Both the position numbers and the translations under genes were made by a program. A stretch of DNA of 64,000 nucleotides from Altererythrobacter ishigakiensis (lineage in GTDB: Bacteria; Pseudomonadota; Alphaproteobacteria; Sphingomonadales; Sphingomonadaceae). The notes beneath the pieces were generated by a model. The model did no database searches and had not been told where the DNA came from. It was given only the letters and a program-made list of their open reading frames with translations. This document shows positions 1 to 12,455 of this stretch, piece by piece (position 1 is the stretch's first letter; every line of letters begins with the position of its first letter). The stretch is from assembly GCF_001663155.1 (NCBI RefSeq), contig NZ_CP015963.1, positions 1,636,001 to 1,700,000 of the forward strand, read 5' to 3'.

Positions 1-250
1 CAACAAGATGGCCCCGGCGCTACGCAAGGTTTACGATCAGATGTCTGACCCGAAGTACGTGATCAGCATGGGCAGCTGCGCCAATGGCGGCGGTTATTAC
101 CACTATTCCTACAGCGTCGTTCGCGGCTGCGATCGGATCGTGCCGGTCGATATCTATGTACCAGGTTGCCCACCAACCGCAGAAGCGCTGCTCTACGGCG
201 TGATGCAGTTGCAGCGGAAGATCCGCCGCGCTGGGACGATTGAGCGCTAA
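1..250 (+). CDS. nuoB: NADH-quinone oxidoreductase subunit B, 3' end only
   Basis: C-terminal part of the complex I subunit that carries the last iron-sulfur cluster (N2) and hands electrons to ubiquinone at the peripheral/membrane arm junction. The frame is open from base 2 and the start lies outside the window. Visible motifs are [11 protein letters not shown], the VRGCD stretch and the [11 protein letters not shown] segment, which supply cluster N2 cysteines. The stop at 248-250 lies just before the nuoC start. It is the first visible gene of the nuo operon; nuoA and the promoter must lie upstream. Identification is secure despite truncation. Confidence 0.97.
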   Translation, partial: NKMAPALRKVYDQMSDPKYVISMGSCANGGGYYHYSYSVVRGCDRIVPVDIYVPGCPPTAEALLYGVMQLQRKIRRAGTIER

Positions 251-251
251 G

Positions 252-884
252 ATGGCTGTTCTTCACTCCGCTCCGAAGATTTCGTCCAATGAAGGTGTGC
301 GCGACGCACTTGTCGCAGCGCTTGGTGATATGGTGGTGTCTTCGAAAGAAGAGCACGGCGAGATCGTTATCACCGTCAAGCGTGACGAAATCGAGAATGC
401 TCTGAAGCTGCTGCGTGACGATCACGAATATCAGCAGATGATGGAAATTGCAGGCGTTGACTATCCCGAGCGGGCGGAGCGGTTCGAAGTCGTCTACATG
501 CTGCAGTCGCTGACGAATAACCATCGTGTGATGGTAAAGGTCAGCACGGACGAAGCAACGCCTGTTCCTACGATCACAACGTTGTGGCCCAATGCGGGCT
601 GGCTGGAACGCGAGGTGTTCGATCTGTACGGCGTGACATTCGCGGGCAATCCTGACCTGCGCCGTATCCTCACCGATTACGGCTTCGAAGGGCATCCCTT
701 CCGCAAGGATTTCCCGCTGACAGGCTATCACGAGCTGCGCTATTCCGAAGAGGAAAAGCGCGTGGTGTACGAACCGGTCGAGCTGGCACAGGACCTGCGC
801 CAGTTTGATTTCCTCTCACCTTGGGAAGGCTCTGACTACGTGCTTCCGGGTGACGAGAAAGCGCAAGAGGGGGACAAGAAATGA
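252..884 (+). CDS. nuoC: NADH-quinone oxidoreductase subunit C
   Basis: Peripheral-arm subunit of complex I (30 kDa type), about 210 residues, not fused to NuoD as it is in enterobacteria. The family signature is present: [12 protein letters not shown] in the middle, then [14 protein letters not shown] and the [18 protein letters not shown] stretch that packs against NuoD. I chose the ATG at 252, next to the nuoB stop. An in-frame TTG at 240 would overlap nuoB and add four residues, and no strong ribosome binding site separates the two. The 3' end overlaps the nuoD start by ATGA, which suggests translational coupling. Confidence 0.95.
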   Translation: MAVLHSAPKISSNEGVRDALVAALGDMVVSSKEEHGEIVITVKRDEIENALKLLRDDHEYQQMMEIAGVDYPERAERFEVVYMLQSLTNNHRVMVKVSTDEATPVPTITTLWPNAGWLEREVFDLYGVTFAGNPDLRRILTDYGFEGHPFRKDFPLTGYHELRYSEEEKRVVYEPVELAQDLRQFDFLSPWEGSDYVLPGDEKAQEGDKK

Positions 885-2095
885 GCAATATTCAGCTCGA
901 ACAGTCCCCCACCACCGGTGATGAAGTCATCACCAATTACACGATCAATTTCGGGCCTCAGCACCCCGCGGCGCACGGCGTGCTGCGCATGGTGATGGAG
1001 CTGGACGGCGAAGTGATCGAGCGGATCGATCCGCATGTCGGCCTGCTTCACCGAGGCACCGAGAAGCTGATCGAGCACAAGACTTACTTGCAGGCGTTGC
1101 CCTATTTCGACCGGCTCGATTACTGCTCTCCGCTGGCGCAGGAATACAGCTACGTTCTCGCGATCGAGAAGTTGCTCAATCTCGAAGTGCCAGAGCGTGC
1201 GCAATATCTGCGCGTGCTGTTCGCCGAGCTGACCCGCATCTGCAATCACATGCTCAATATGGGCGCGCATATCCTCGACGTGGGTGCATTCACACCGAAC
1301 CTGTGGATCATGGACCTGCGCGAAGATTGCATGAACTTCTTCGAGCGTGCCTCTGGCGCGCGCATGCACAGCGCCTGGTTCCGCCCCGGCGGCGTGCATC
1401 AGGATGTGCCGGAAAAGCTGCTGGTCGATATCGGCGAATGGCTAGACGGGCGTTTCTTCCCACTGTTCGAAGACGCGATGAGCCTGGTAATGGACAACCG
1501 CATCTTCAAACAGCGCAATGTCGATATCGCCGTGGTCAACCGCGATGATGCGATTGCATGGGGCTTCAGTGGTCCGATGATCCGCGCAGCGGGCATTCCG
1601 TGGGATCTGCGCAAGGCCCAGCCTTACGATGTCTATGACCGGATGGAGTTCGACATTCCTGTCGGCACCAATTCGGACTGCTATGACCGCTTCATGGTAC
1701 GCGTGAAGGAAATTTACGAGAGCGCCAAGATTATGCGTCAGTGCCTGCGTGATATGCCCGACGGGCCGGTCGCGAGCACCGACGGCAAGGTTTCACCGCC
1801 GAAGCGCGGCGAGATGAAGCAATCGATGGAAGCGCTGATCCACCACTTCAAGCTCTACACAGAGGGCTTCCATGTGCCTGCAGGCGAAGTCTACGTTGCT
1901 ACTGAGAGCCCCAAGGGCGAGTTCGGCGTCTATCTGGTCAGCGACGGCACGAACAAGCCATATCGCTGCAAGATCCGCCCGACCGCGTTTAGCCACCTTC
2001 AAGCGATGGATATGATGAGCAAAGGACACATGCTGCCCGACGCGACCGCTATTCTGGGCGCGATCGACGTCGTATTCGGGGAGTGCGACCGGTGA
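881..2095 (+). CDS. nuoD: NADH-quinone oxidoreductase subunit D
   Basis: The 49 kDa subunit of complex I, 404 residues, which forms the quinone-binding chamber together with NuoB. The N-terminal [14 protein letters not shown] signature holds the conserved His and the hairpin that reaches the quinone head group. Hydrogenase-like large-subunit features follow, including [11 protein letters not shown] and [18 protein letters not shown]. The C-terminus ends with the usual [12 protein letters not shown]. The ATG overlaps the nuoC stop as ATGA, and its stop overlaps the GTG of a small membrane-protein gene. Length and motifs are canonical. Confidence 0.97.
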   Translation: MSNIQLEQSPTTGDEVITNYTINFGPQHPAAHGVLRMVMELDGEVIERIDPHVGLLHRGTEKLIEHKTYLQALPYFDRLDYCSPLAQEYSYVLAIEKLLNLEVPERAQYLRVLFAELTRICNHMLNMGAHILDVGAFTPNLWIMDLREDCMNFFERASGARMHSAWFRPGGVHQDVPEKLLVDIGEWLDGRFFPLFEDAMSLVMDNRIFKQRNVDIAVVNRDDAIAWGFSGPMIRAAGIPWDLRKAQPYDVYDRMEFDIPVGTNSDCYDRFMVRVKEIYESAKIMRQCLRDMPDGPVASTDGKVSPPKRGEMKQSMEALIHHFKLYTEGFHVPAGEVYVATESPKGEFGVYLVSDGTNKPYRCKIRPTAFSHLQAMDMMSKGHMLPDATAILGAIDVVFGECDR

Positions 2096-2268
2096 ATCGC
2101 TCAACGGCTCTGGTCGGGATCGCTTTGTGCGCGATTCTCCTTTTTTTGGACTCAAGCGGCATCGTTGATCTTGGTTATTTCGCATACGGCTTGATGTTCA
2201 TCATCTTGGGATTGGGGACTTCGGTTCTTGTTTCAGTTAGATCCGTGAAGGACGACGCAAATGGCTGA
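2092..2268 (+). CDS. small membrane protein between nuoD and nuoE
   Basis: A 58-residue protein I do not recognise as a named complex I subunit. It has two hydrophobic segments, roughly residues 4-20 ([15 protein letters not shown]) and 25-47, and a short polar tail, so it is probably a two-helix inner-membrane protein. I chose the GTG at 2092 because it overlaps the nuoD stop as GTGA and has a GGGGAG ribosome binding site about nine bases upstream. The gene also overlaps the nuoE start, so it sits tightly inside the operon and is probably translated with it. A complex I accessory or assembly role is only inferred from position. Confidence 0.7.
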   Translation: MNRSTALVGIALCAILLFLDSSGIVDLGYFAYGLMFIILGLGTSVLVSVRSVKDDANG

Positions 2269-2929
2269 CCGTACGCCCGCACCCGACACGCCTGAACTGC
2301 GCGAGCGCTGGGGCTCTTTCGAATGGACGAAAGAGAACCGCAAGAAGGCTGATTATCATATCGCCAAGTACCCTGAGGGCCGTCAGAAATCGGCGGTGAT
2401 GCCGCTGCTCGATCTGGCTCAGCGTCAGGTTGGCGCCGAGACCGATACACAGGGTTGGCTGCCTCTTCCGGTGATCGAATATGTCGCGGACTATCTCGAC
2501 ATGCCGGTGATCCGCGTGCTCGAGGTTGCAACCTTCTATTTCATGTACAACATGAAGCCGGTCGGGAAGTATCACGTGCAGGTATGCGGCACGACGCCGT
2601 GCATGCTGCGCGGATCGGATGGTCTGTTCGAAACCTGCAAGAAGCGAGGCATGAAGAAAGGCGAAGTGTCCCAGGATGGCCTTTGGACGCTGACCGAAGT
2701 CGAATGCATGGGCAATTGTGCGACTGCGCCGATGGTCCAGATCAATGATGACAATTACGAAGACCTGACGCCAGAGCGCTTGGACGCTGTGCTTGATGCG
2801 CTGGCCAAGGGCGAGCAGCCCAAGACCGGCACGCAAGAGCCGGGACGCCATACGTCAGAACCTGCGAACGCCCTGAGCAATCTGAAAGAGATGGTCACCG
2901 AGAACCACGACTACCGGGGAGATTGGTGA
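2261..2929 (+). CDS. nuoE: NADH-quinone oxidoreductase subunit E
   Basis: The 24 kDa thioredoxin-fold subunit of the NADH-binding tip of complex I, 222 residues. It carries a [2Fe-2S] cluster (N1a) near the FMN of NuoF. Cluster ligands are visible in VCGTTPCMLRG and VECMGNCATAPMVQIND. The N-terminal helical domain is normal, and the C-terminus has an extra polar tail after the fold, common in alphaproteobacteria. The start overlaps the preceding small gene by eight bases, and its stop overlaps the next small gene by one base (TGATG). Confidence 0.96.
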   Translation: MADRTPAPDTPELRERWGSFEWTKENRKKADYHIAKYPEGRQKSAVMPLLDLAQRQVGAETDTQGWLPLPVIEYVADYLDMPVIRVLEVATFYFMYNMKPVGKYHVQVCGTTPCMLRGSDGLFETCKKRGMKKGEVSQDGLWTLTEVECMGNCATAPMVQINDDNYEDLTPERLDAVLDALAKGEQPKTGTQEPGRHTSEPANALSNLKEMVTENHDYRGDW

Positions 2930-3111
2930 TGACCGGCGGCGTTCTCGCATTGATGATTGCCGGGCTCATCGGTTTCGGCGCTGGCGCCTATCTCGCCGCG
3001 ACGGGTGAACGTCCGATAGGGATCATGTTCATGGGATTTGGTCTCATGTTCCAGGTGCTGACACTACGTCAACTTCGCGCGGCAAAGAAGGATGGCAACG
3101 ATGCTGGCTGA
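2929..3111 (+). CDS. small membrane protein between nuoE and nuoF
   Basis: A 60-residue protein with two hydrophobic, glycine-rich segments (about residues 4-22 and 29-47) and a basic C-terminus, [13 protein letters not shown] do not recognise a family. The ATG at 2929 overlaps the nuoE stop as TGATG and follows a CGGGGAG ribosome binding site 8-9 bases upstream, so translation is plausible. The 3' end overlaps the 5' end of nuoF. Its twin-helix layout resembles the small gene before nuoE, but the sequences are not evidently related. A structural or assembly role in complex I is inferred from position only. Confidence 0.7.
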   Translation: MTGGVLALMIAGLIGFGAGAYLAATGERPIGIMFMGFGLMFQVLTLRQLRAAKKDGNDAG

Positions 3112-4393
3112 TAAGGATCGCATCTTTACCAATGTCTACGGGTTCCAGCCGTGGAACCTCCCCGCTGCGCAGGCGCGCGGCGATTGGGACAACACCAAGA
3201 AGCTGCTCGAGCGCGGGCAGGAAGCGATCATCGAAGAGATCAAGGACTCCGGCCTTCGCGGGCGGGGCGGGGCAGGCTTCCCGACCGGCCTGAAGTGGTC
3301 GTTCATGCCGAAAGAAAGCAAGGATGGTCGTCCGAGCTTCCTCGTCATCAATGCCGACGAATCCGAGCCGGGTTCGTGCAAGGACCGCGAGATTATCCGC
3401 CACGATCCGCACAAGCTGATCGAAGGCGCGCTCTGCGCCGGTTTCGCGATGCGCGCGCGTGCCGCCTATATCTACATTCGCGGCGAATATATCCGCGAGG
3501 CGGAAACTCTTCAGTCGGCTATCGACGAAGCGTACGATGTGGGGCTGATTGGCAAAAACGCCAGCGGTTCCGGCTATGACTTCGATGTCTTCATGCACCG
3601 CGGTGCTGGCGCTTATATCTGCGGCGAAGAAACCGCGATGATCGAGAGCCTGGAGGGCAAGAAAGGCCAACCGCGCCTCAAGCCACCATTCCCGGCGGGT
3701 GCGGGCCTTTATGGCTGCCCGACCACGGTCAACAATGTCGAGTCTATCGCGGTTGTGCCTACGATCCTGCGGCGTGGCGCATCATGGTTCAACAGCTTCG
3801 GGCGTGAGAATAACCACGGGACCAAGCTGTTCCAGATCAGCGGGCATGTTGAAAAGCCCTGCGTGGTCGAGGAAGCGATGAGCATCCCGTTCCGCGAGCT
3901 GATTGAAAAGCATTGCGGCGGTATCACCGGCGGGTGGGATAATCTGCTGGCGGTTATTCCGGGTGGTTCTTCGGTTCCATTGGTTCCTGCGAAGGAAATC
4001 ATGGACGCACCGATGGATTTTGACGGGCTGCGCGAACTTGGCTCTGGCCTCGGTACGGCCGCCGTCATCGTGATGGACAAATCCACCGATATCATCCGGG
4101 CAATTTCGCGCCTTTCGTATTTCTACAAGCACGAAAGCTGCGGCCAGTGCACGCCGTGCCGTGAAGGCACAGGCTGGATGTGGCGCATGATGGAGCGACT
4201 GCGCACCGGCGATGCGGCAATCGAGGAGATCGACATGCTGCAGCAGGTTACCAAGCAGGTCGAAGGTCACACGATCTGCGCACTCGGCGATGCGGCGGCT
4301 TGGCCGATCCAGGGCCTGATCCGCCATTTCCGCCCCGAGCTGGAGCGCCGGATTGAAGAGCACAATGCGAAGTTCCAGGAGGCCGCTGAGTAA
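3101..4393 (+). CDS. nuoF: NADH-quinone oxidoreductase subunit F
   Basis: The 51 kDa NADH- and FMN-binding subunit of complex I, about 430 residues. [16 protein letters not shown] and the glycine-rich [19 protein letters not shown] segment form the NADH/FMN site. The C-terminal [13 protein letters not shown] motif plus the later Cys in [13 protein letters not shown] bind the N3 [4Fe-4S] cluster. I prefer the ATG at 3101 (MLADKDRIF) because the AAGGA lies about eight bases ahead of it. An ATG at 3092 would add three residues. It overlaps the upstream small gene and couples to nuoG by TAATG. Confidence 0.96.
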   Translation: MLADKDRIFTNVYGFQPWNLPAAQARGDWDNTKKLLERGQEAIIEEIKDSGLRGRGGAGFPTGLKWSFMPKESKDGRPSFLVINADESEPGSCKDREIIRHDPHKLIEGALCAGFAMRARAAYIYIRGEYIREAETLQSAIDEAYDVGLIGKNASGSGYDFDVFMHRGAGAYICGEETAMIESLEGKKGQPRLKPPFPAGAGLYGCPTTVNNVESIAVVPTILRRGASWFNSFGRENNHGTKLFQISGHVEKPCVVEEAMSIPFRELIEKHCGGITGGWDNLLAVIPGGSSVPLVPAKEIMDAPMDFDGLRELGSGLGTAAVIVMDKSTDIIRAISRLSYFYKHESCGQCTPCREGTGWMWRMMERLRTGDAAIEEIDMLQQVTKQVEGHTICALGDAAAWPIQGLIRHFRPELERRIEEHNAKFQEAAE

Positions 4394-6408
4394 TGCCTAA
4401 GGTCACCGTAGACGGACAGGAAATCGAAGTCCCTGAAGGCGCGACAGTCCTTCAGGCGGCGGAGCTTGCGGGCAAGGAAATCCCGCGTTTCTGTTACCAC
4501 GAGCGCTTAAGTATCGCCGGTAACTGCCGGATGTGTCTGGTAGAAGTGAAGCCGGGGCCGCCGAAGCCGCAGGCCAGCTGCGCCCTGCCGACCAGCGAAG
4601 GTCAGGAAATCCGCACTGACACCGAAATGGTGAAGAAAGCACGCGAAGGCGTGATGGAATTCCTCCTGATCAACCACCCGCTCGATTGCCCGATTTGCGA
4701 CCAGGGCGGCGAATGCGATTTGCAGGACCAGGCGGTTGCTTATGGCCGTGGCGGTTCGCGCTATGAAGAGAACAAACGCGCCGTAACCGAGAAATACATG
4801 GGCCCGCTGATCAAGACGATCATGACCCGCTGCATTCATTGCACCCGCTGTGTTCGTTTCAGCGAGGAAATCGCGGGCGTGGACGAGATCGGCGCGCTCT
4901 ATCGCGGCGAAGATATGCAGATCACCACCTATCTGGAACAGGCGGCGGCGCATGAAATGAGCGCCAATGTGATCGACCTGTGCCCGGTTGGTGCTTTAAC
5001 CTCACGCCCCTATGCGTTCGAAGCGCGTCCATGGGAGCTGAAGAAGACGCTCAGCATTGATGTTTCGGACGCGGTTGGCGCGAATATCCGGCTCGACAGC
5101 CGTGGCCGCGAAGTCATGCGCGCGCTTCCGCGCATCAATGATGACGTCAATGAAGAATGGATCTCTGATAAGGCGCGGTATCAGGTTGACGGCCTGACCA
5201 AGCGGCGCCTGGACAAGGTGTTCATGCGCAAGCGTGGCGGATTGAAGCCCGCGACGTGGGAAGAAGCGTTCAAGGCAATCGCCAAGCAGCTGAAATCTGA
5301 CAAGTCGTCGGTCGCGGCAGTTGCCGGCGACATGGTCGATTGCGAGACCATGTTTGCCGCCAAATCGCTGCTCAAGGCTTGCGGATCGACTCTGATCGAG
5401 GGCCGCCAGACCGGCATGGATTACGACGTTTCGAGCTTGGCCGCGGTGAATTTCAATTCAACGCTGGCAGGTATCGAAACGGCCGATGCCATCCTGATCG
5501 TGGGCAGTCATGTGCGCTGGGAAGCGCCATCGGTGAATGTCCGCTTGCGCAAGGCCGTGAAGAACGGCGCGAGGGTCTATGTGATTGGCCCTGAGTGGGA
5601 GACCACTTTCCACGCGACCTTCCTGGGCGCGGATCTTTCGGTGTTGTCGAATCTGCCTAGCGATCTGGTCGAGCACTTCCACGAGGCAGAGCGTCCCGCG
5701 ATCATCATGGGCGGCGCCGCGCTGGCGAAGGGCGCGCTCCATGCGGGTCTCGCGGCGGCAGAGCAGTTGAAGGTTGTCCGCGATGGCTGGAACGGCTTCA
5801 ACGTCCTCCATTTTTCGGCCGCACGTATGGGCGGGCTGATGCTCGGCTTCGCGCAAAAAGGCGGCATGAAAGATATCGCGGCGGCTTCGCCCAAAGTGGT
5901 CCTCAGCCTCGGCGCGGACGAGATGGACTTCGAGCCCTACGCCGACAGCCTTAAGGTCTACATCGGCCACCACGGTGACAAGGGTGCGCATGCAGCAGAT
6001 ATTATTTTGCCCGCAGCCACCTATGCCGAGAAGGACGGAACCTACGTCAACACTGAGGGCCGCGTGCAATTCGCGGAGAAAGCCGTGTTTGCCCCGGGCG
6101 ATGCGCGCGAAGACTGGACGATCCTGCGGGCACTAGCAGATGCATTGGGCGTGAATGTCGCGTTTGACAGCTTTGGCGAGCTGCAGGCGGCGATGATTGC
6201 CGAAGTACCTGCACTGGGCGAAGAGGGCCTCGCGGATTACGGCGCGCTACCGGCTGCTCCTGCGGGCGCGAAGGCAGAAGGCGTGATAGAAGCTTATCCG
6301 ATCAAGGACTTCTACCTCACCAACCCGATCGCCCGCGCCAGCGCGGTGATGCAGCGCTGCTCGGCAGAATTGCTCCACGGCGATGAGCTGAAGGAGGCGG
6401 CAGAATGA
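4393..6408 (+). CDS. nuoG: NADH-quinone oxidoreductase subunit G
   Basis: The large 75 kDa iron-sulfur subunit of complex I, 671 residues. An N-terminal ferredoxin-like [2Fe-2S] domain shows [18 protein letters not shown]. The His/Cys cluster site is in the [15 protein letters not shown] region, and a [4Fe-4S] motif [10 protein letters not shown] follows. From about residue 220 onward there is a molybdopterin-oxidoreductase-like domain that has lost its cofactor in complex I and keeps a structural role. The start overlaps the nuoF stop by one base and its end overlaps nuoH by ATGA. Confidence 0.97.
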   Translation: MPKVTVDGQEIEVPEGATVLQAAELAGKEIPRFCYHERLSIAGNCRMCLVEVKPGPPKPQASCALPTSEGQEIRTDTEMVKKAREGVMEFLLINHPLDCPICDQGGECDLQDQAVAYGRGGSRYEENKRAVTEKYMGPLIKTIMTRCIHCTRCVRFSEEIAGVDEIGALYRGEDMQITTYLEQAAAHEMSANVIDLCPVGALTSRPYAFEARPWELKKTLSIDVSDAVGANIRLDSRGREVMRALPRINDDVNEEWISDKARYQVDGLTKRRLDKVFMRKRGGLKPATWEEAFKAIAKQLKSDKSSVAAVAGDMVDCETMFAAKSLLKACGSTLIEGRQTGMDYDVSSLAAVNFNSTLAGIETADAILIVGSHVRWEAPSVNVRLRKAVKNGARVYVIGPEWETTFHATFLGADLSVLSNLPSDLVEHFHEAERPAIIMGGAALAKGALHAGLAAAEQLKVVRDGWNGFNVLHFSAARMGGLMLGFAQKGGMKDIAAASPKVVLSLGADEMDFEPYADSLKVYIGHHGDKGAHAADIILPAATYAEKDGTYVNTEGRVQFAEKAVFAPGDAREDWTILRALADALGVNVAFDSFGELQAAMIAEVPALGEEGLADYGALPAAPAGAKAEGVIEAYPIKDFYLTNPIARASAVMQRCSAELLHGDELKEAAE

Positions 6409-7451
6409 CCGAATTTTTCCAATCCCTTGGCATGACATACGAATGGGCGTGGTTCGCAGCTACGATCAGTGGCATTTTGCTGATCGCCTTCCCGGTGATG
6501 CTCGCGGTCGCGATGATCATCTATATGGACCGCAAGGTGCTTGGCGCGGTGATGCTGCGGCGCGGGCCCAATGTGGTTGGCCCCTTTGGCCTGCTTCAAA
6601 GCTTTGCCGATGGCCTGAAGGTCTTCCTGCAGGAAACGATCATCCCCTCTGCCGCGAACAAGGGCATCTTCCTGCTCGCGCCGATTGTGACTTTCACCGT
6701 CGCACTCGCGGCATGGGCTGTGATCCCGTTCGATGCGCATATGGTACTGGCAGACATCAATGTCGGCCTGCTCTACATTCTGGCGATTAGCAGCCTCGGC
6801 GTTTACGGCGTGGTGATGGCGGGCTGGGCGTCGAACTCGAAATACCCGTTCTTCTCCGCGATGCGCGCCGCCGCGCAAATGATCAGCTACGAAGTCTCGA
6901 TCGGCTTCATCCTGGTTTGCGTGGTGCTGTGGGCGGGCACGTTCAATTTGAACGGCATTATCGAGGCGCAGCGCGGGCACGGGCTTGGTTTCGTCAACGG
7001 GTTCTTCTTCAACCCGCTGCTGTTCCCGATGTTCGTCGTGTTCTTCATCAGCTGTTTGGCGGAAACCGCGCGCGCGCCGTTTGACCTGACCGAGGCGGAA
7101 TCCGAACTCGTCGCCGGTTTCCAAACTGAATACAGCTCGATGAGCTTCGCGCTGTTCTGGCTGGGTGAATACGCCAACATCCTGCTGATGTGCATGCTGT
7201 GCGCGATCCTGTTTGTCGGGGGCTGGTTGCCGCCGGTGGAGTGGGAGCCGCTTTACTCGGTGCCGGGCATCATCTGGCTGCTGGGCAAGACGCTGTTCTT
7301 CTTCTTCCTGTTCAGCTGGATATGGGCGACCGTGCCGCGCTTCCGGTATGACCAGCTGATGCGGCTTGGCTGGAAGGTGTTCCTTCCGATGAGCCTGATC
7401 TTCGTCGCCGCTATCTCTGGCTATCTCATGGCTACGGGTCACTTCTCATGA
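6405..7451 (+). CDS. nuoH: NADH-quinone oxidoreductase subunit H
   Basis: Membrane subunit of complex I, 348 residues with about eight to nine transmembrane helices, which forms the entrance to the quinone chamber and links it to the proton channels. [20 protein letters not shown], the [18 protein letters not shown] loop with its conserved acidic residues, and the GFQTEYSSM stretch are all present. It overlaps nuoG and nuoI by ATGA at each end. Confidence 0.97.
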   Translation: MTEFFQSLGMTYEWAWFAATISGILLIAFPVMLAVAMIIYMDRKVLGAVMLRRGPNVVGPFGLLQSFADGLKVFLQETIIPSAANKGIFLLAPIVTFTVALAAWAVIPFDAHMVLADINVGLLYILAISSLGVYGVVMAGWASNSKYPFFSAMRAAAQMISYEVSIGFILVCVVLWAGTFNLNGIIEAQRGHGLGFVNGFFFNPLLFPMFVVFFISCLAETARAPFDLTEAESELVAGFQTEYSSMSFALFWLGEYANILLMCMLCAILFVGGWLPPVEWEPLYSVPGIIWLLGKTLFFFFLFSWIWATVPRFRYDQLMRLGWKVFLPMSLIFVAAISGYLMATGHFS

Positions 7452-7936
7452 GCACCGTCACTCACTTCATCAAATCTTTCACGCTTTGGGAATTCCTGAA
7501 GGCGCATGCACTGACGCTGAAGTATCTCTTCAAGCCCAAGCTGACGGTGAACTATCCGTTCGAGAAGAACGCGCTCAGCCCGCGTTTCCGTGGTGAGCAT
7601 GCGCTGCGCCGCTATCCCAACGGCGAAGAACGCTGCATCGCCTGCAAACTGTGCGAAGCGGTGTGCCCGGCGCAAGCGATCACGATCGAAAGCGAACCGC
7701 GCGATGACGGCAGCCGCCGCACCACGCGCTATGACATCGACATGACGAAATGCATCTATTGCGGCTTCTGTCAGGAAGCCTGCCCGGTGGATGCGATCGT
7801 CGAAGGTCCGAACTTCGAATACGCCACCGAAACACGCGAGGAGCTGCTCTACGACAAGGCGAAATTGCTGGCCAACGGGGACAAGTGGGAGCGGGCAATT
7901 GCCGCGAACCTTGAAGCCGATGCGCCGTATCGCTAA
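7448..7936 (+). CDS. nuoI: NADH-quinone oxidoreductase subunit I
   Basis: Ferredoxin-type subunit of complex I, 162 residues, which carries two [4Fe-4S] clusters (N6a and N6b) that pass electrons from NuoG to NuoB. Two complete motifs are visible: [16 protein letters not shown] and [16 protein letters not shown]. An amphipathic N-terminal helix docks it to the membrane arm. It overlaps nuoH by ATGA. A 27-base gap separates it from nuoJ, one of the few real gaps in this operon. Confidence 0.97.
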   Translation: MSTVTHFIKSFTLWEFLKAHALTLKYLFKPKLTVNYPFEKNALSPRFRGEHALRRYPNGEERCIACKLCEAVCPAQAITIESEPRDDGSRRTTRYDIDMTKCIYCGFCQEACPVDAIVEGPNFEYATETREELLYDKAKLLANGDKWERAIAANLEADAPYR

Positions 7937-7963
7937 CGGGCGCCGTGGGGTGAGACAGGGGTC

Positions 7964-8587
7964 ATGATACAAACCTTATCCTTCTATCTGTTCGCAGGTC
8001 TGATGATCGGCAGCGCGCTGCTGGTTATCACTGCGCGCAACCCGGTGCATTCGGTGCTCTGGCTGATCCTCGCTTTCTTCAACGGCGCAGGCCTGATGGT
8101 GTTGGTTGGGGCAGAGTTCATCGCGATGCTGCTGGTGATCGTCTATGTCGGCGCAGTTGCGGTGCTGTTCCTGTTCGTGGTCATGATGCTGAACATCGAT
8201 TTCGCCGCCATGCGCGCGGGTTTCATCAAGAATTTCCCGCTTGGACTGCTGGTTGCGCTGATCCTGTTTGCAGAGCTGTTTATTGGCATCGTTGCCTACA
8301 ATTCTGGTGGCTTGGAGCTGGGCACACCCAGTGGCACCGCTGCGCAGCCGCTGGGCATGAGCAATATCGAAGCCATCGGCGCGCTGCTTTACGGCCGTTA
8401 TATCTTCCTGTTCGAAGTGGCGGGCATCATCCTGCTGGTGGCAATGATCGGCGCGATTGTGCTGACGCACCGCAAACGTCCGGACAACACCCGTTCACGG
8501 CAGGATATAGGCAAGCAGATCCGTCGCCGTCCCGAAGATGCAACAGTCATGAAGAACCCGGAGAGCGGGCAGGGGGTCGAGCTGTGA
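7964..8587 (+). CDS. nuoJ: NADH-quinone oxidoreductase subunit J
   Basis: Membrane-arm subunit of complex I, 207 residues with five predicted helices. It contains the conserved segment around [19 protein letters not shown], which holds the flexible pi-bulge helix that couples quinone chemistry to proton movement. The C-terminus extends past the last helix as a basic tail ([20 protein letters not shown]). The ATG follows an AGGGG ribosome binding site in the gap after nuoI. The end overlaps the GTG of nuoK. Confidence 0.96.
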   Translation: MIQTLSFYLFAGLMIGSALLVITARNPVHSVLWLILAFFNGAGLMVLVGAEFIAMLLVIVYVGAVAVLFLFVVMMLNIDFAAMRAGFIKNFPLGLLVALILFAELFIGIVAYNSGGLELGTPSGTAAQPLGMSNIEAIGALLYGRYIFLFEVAGIILLVAMIGAIVLTHRKRPDNTRSRQDIGKQIRRRPEDATVMKNPESGQGVEL

Positions 8588-8889
8588 TTGGCATCGAACA
8601 CTATATCACCGTCAGTGCGATCCTGTTCGTGCTCGGTGTGATGGGCATCTTCATCAACCGCAAGAATGTGATCGTCATCCTGATGTCGGTCGAGCTGATC
8701 CTGCTTGCAGTGAATATCAACCTTGTTGGCTTCAGCGCATTCATGAATGACCTGGTGGGTCAGGTGTTTGCGATGATGGTTTTGACTGTCGCAGCGGCAG
8801 AAGCGGCAATCGGACTTGCCATTTTGGTCATCTATTTCCGTAACCGCGGCACCATCGCGGTCGACGATGCGACGCAGATGAAGGGATAA
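8584..8889 (+). CDS. nuoK: NADH-quinone oxidoreductase subunit K
   Basis: Small membrane subunit of complex I, 101 residues and three helices, related to MrpC of antiporters. The conserved Glu residues for proton transfer lie in the helices around [15 protein letters not shown] and the [13 protein letters not shown] segment. It starts at GTG within a GTGA overlap with the nuoJ stop and is followed six bases later by nuoL. Length and sequence are canonical. Confidence 0.96.
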   Translation: MIGIEHYITVSAILFVLGVMGIFINRKNVIVILMSVELILLAVNINLVGFSAFMNDLVGQVFAMMVLTVAAAEAAIGLAILVIYFRNRGTIAVDDATQMKG

Positions 8890-8895
8890 GACCAA

Positions 8896-10901
<2,006 letters not shown>

Positions 10902-10902
<1 letters not shown>

Positions 10903-12455
10903 TGGAAGGCTTTCCAATCCTTTCCGCTATGCTGCTGGTCCCGTTGATTGCGGGTATCGCGTGCTTTTTCCTCGAGGCGCAGGCCGCGCGTATGACTGCG
11001 CTGATTGCGACACTGTCCAATCTGGCGCTCGGCATTGTGCTGTGGGCGAATTACGAGATTGGCGGACCGCAGTGGCAGTTTACTGAGACTGCGCCGCTGT
11101 TCGCTGGTTTCGAATATGCGTTGGGTATCGACGGCATCGCACTGATGCTGATCATGCTGAGCGTCTTCCTGATGCCGATCTGTATCCTTGCCAGTTGGGA
11201 AGCCATCCAGAAACGCGTCGGCGAATACATGGCCGCTTTCCTGATCATGGAAGTCTTGATGATCGGTGTTTTCGCCGCGCAGGACCTGTTCCTGTTCTAC
11301 ATCTTCTTCGAAGCTGGCCTGATCCCGATGTACCTGATCATCGGTGTGTGGGGCGGAGATAATCGCATCTACGCGAGCTATAAATTCTTCCTCTACACGC
11401 TGCTTGGTTCGGTCTTGATGCTTATAGCGATGTTCTGGATGGTGAACACCGCGGGTACTTCCGACATCCCGACGCTGATGCAGTATGACTTCGATCCGGA
11501 TGCGCAGTTCTGGCTGTTCCTGGCCTTCTTCGCCAGCTTCGCCGTGAAGATGCCGATGTGGCCGGTGCACACCTGGTTGCCCGACGCGCACGTTCAGGCG
11601 CCGACTGCGGGCTCTGTTATTCTGGCAGGTGTGCTGTTGAAGCTGGGCGGATACGGTTTCATCCGTTTCAGCCTGCCGATGTTCCCGGAAGCGAGCGCGC
11701 AACTGGCATGGCTGGTCTTCGCATTGTCGATGATCGCAGTAGTAGCCACCAGTCTGATTGCATTGGTTCAGCACGATATGAAAAAACTGATTGCCTATTC
11801 ATCGGTCGCGCACATGGCGATCGTGACGGCAGGACTTTTCGCTTTCAACGTGCAAGGCCTCGAAGGCGCGATGATGATCATGCTCGGCCACGGGCTTGTG
11901 TCGGGCGCGCTGTTCCTCTGCGTCGGCGTAATCTACGACCGTCTCCACACGCGCGAAATCTCGCGCTACGGTGGCCTCAGCATCAACATGCCGTACTACG
12001 CGCTGTTTTTCCTATTGTTCACCATGGCCAGCATCGGCTTGCCGGGCACGAGCAACTTCATCGGCGAATTCCTGGCGTTGGCAGGTATCTACGAAGCCTC
12101 GACTTGGGTCGCGCTGATCTGCACCACGGGCATTATTCTGGGCGCTGGCTATATGCTTTACCTCTACCGCCGAGTGGCCTTTGGTGACCAGAAACACGCC
12201 GATGCTGCTGCCATGCTTGATCTGGATAAGCGTGAATGGATCATGCTTGCGCCGATCGCGGCCGCTGTGCTTTGGATGGGTGTGTATCCGGAAAGCTTCC
12301 TCGCCCCGATGAGGCAGGATATTGCCGCGCTTGAGGCGCGACTTGCCCGTGCGGCCCCTGAAGGAGATAGCCAGCTTGTGATTGGCCAGCCGACCGGCGT
12401 GATTGCCAATGAAATGTCGCATGCAGGCGATGATCACGGAGAGGGAGCCCACTAA
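10902..12455 (+). CDS. nuoM: NADH-quinone oxidoreductase subunit M
   Basis: Second antiporter-like proton-pumping subunit of complex I, about 517 residues and roughly 14 helices. Key features are FYIFFEAGLIPMYLIIGVWGG with its conserved Glu, VHTWLPDAHVQAPTAGSVILA with the broken-helix Lys region, and AYSSVAHMAIV. The ATG at 10902 overlaps the nuoL stop as TGATG; the open frame continues further upstream but has no reason to be coding there. A histidine-rich tail (HAGDDHGEGAH) ends the protein. Its stop overlaps the nuoN start. Confidence 0.97.

Noticed and set aside
6312..7442. Long minus-strand open frame opposite nuoH
   Set aside because: Strand shadow of a strongly conserved gene; its Arg/His/Gln/Glu-rich composition is typical of antisense frames.
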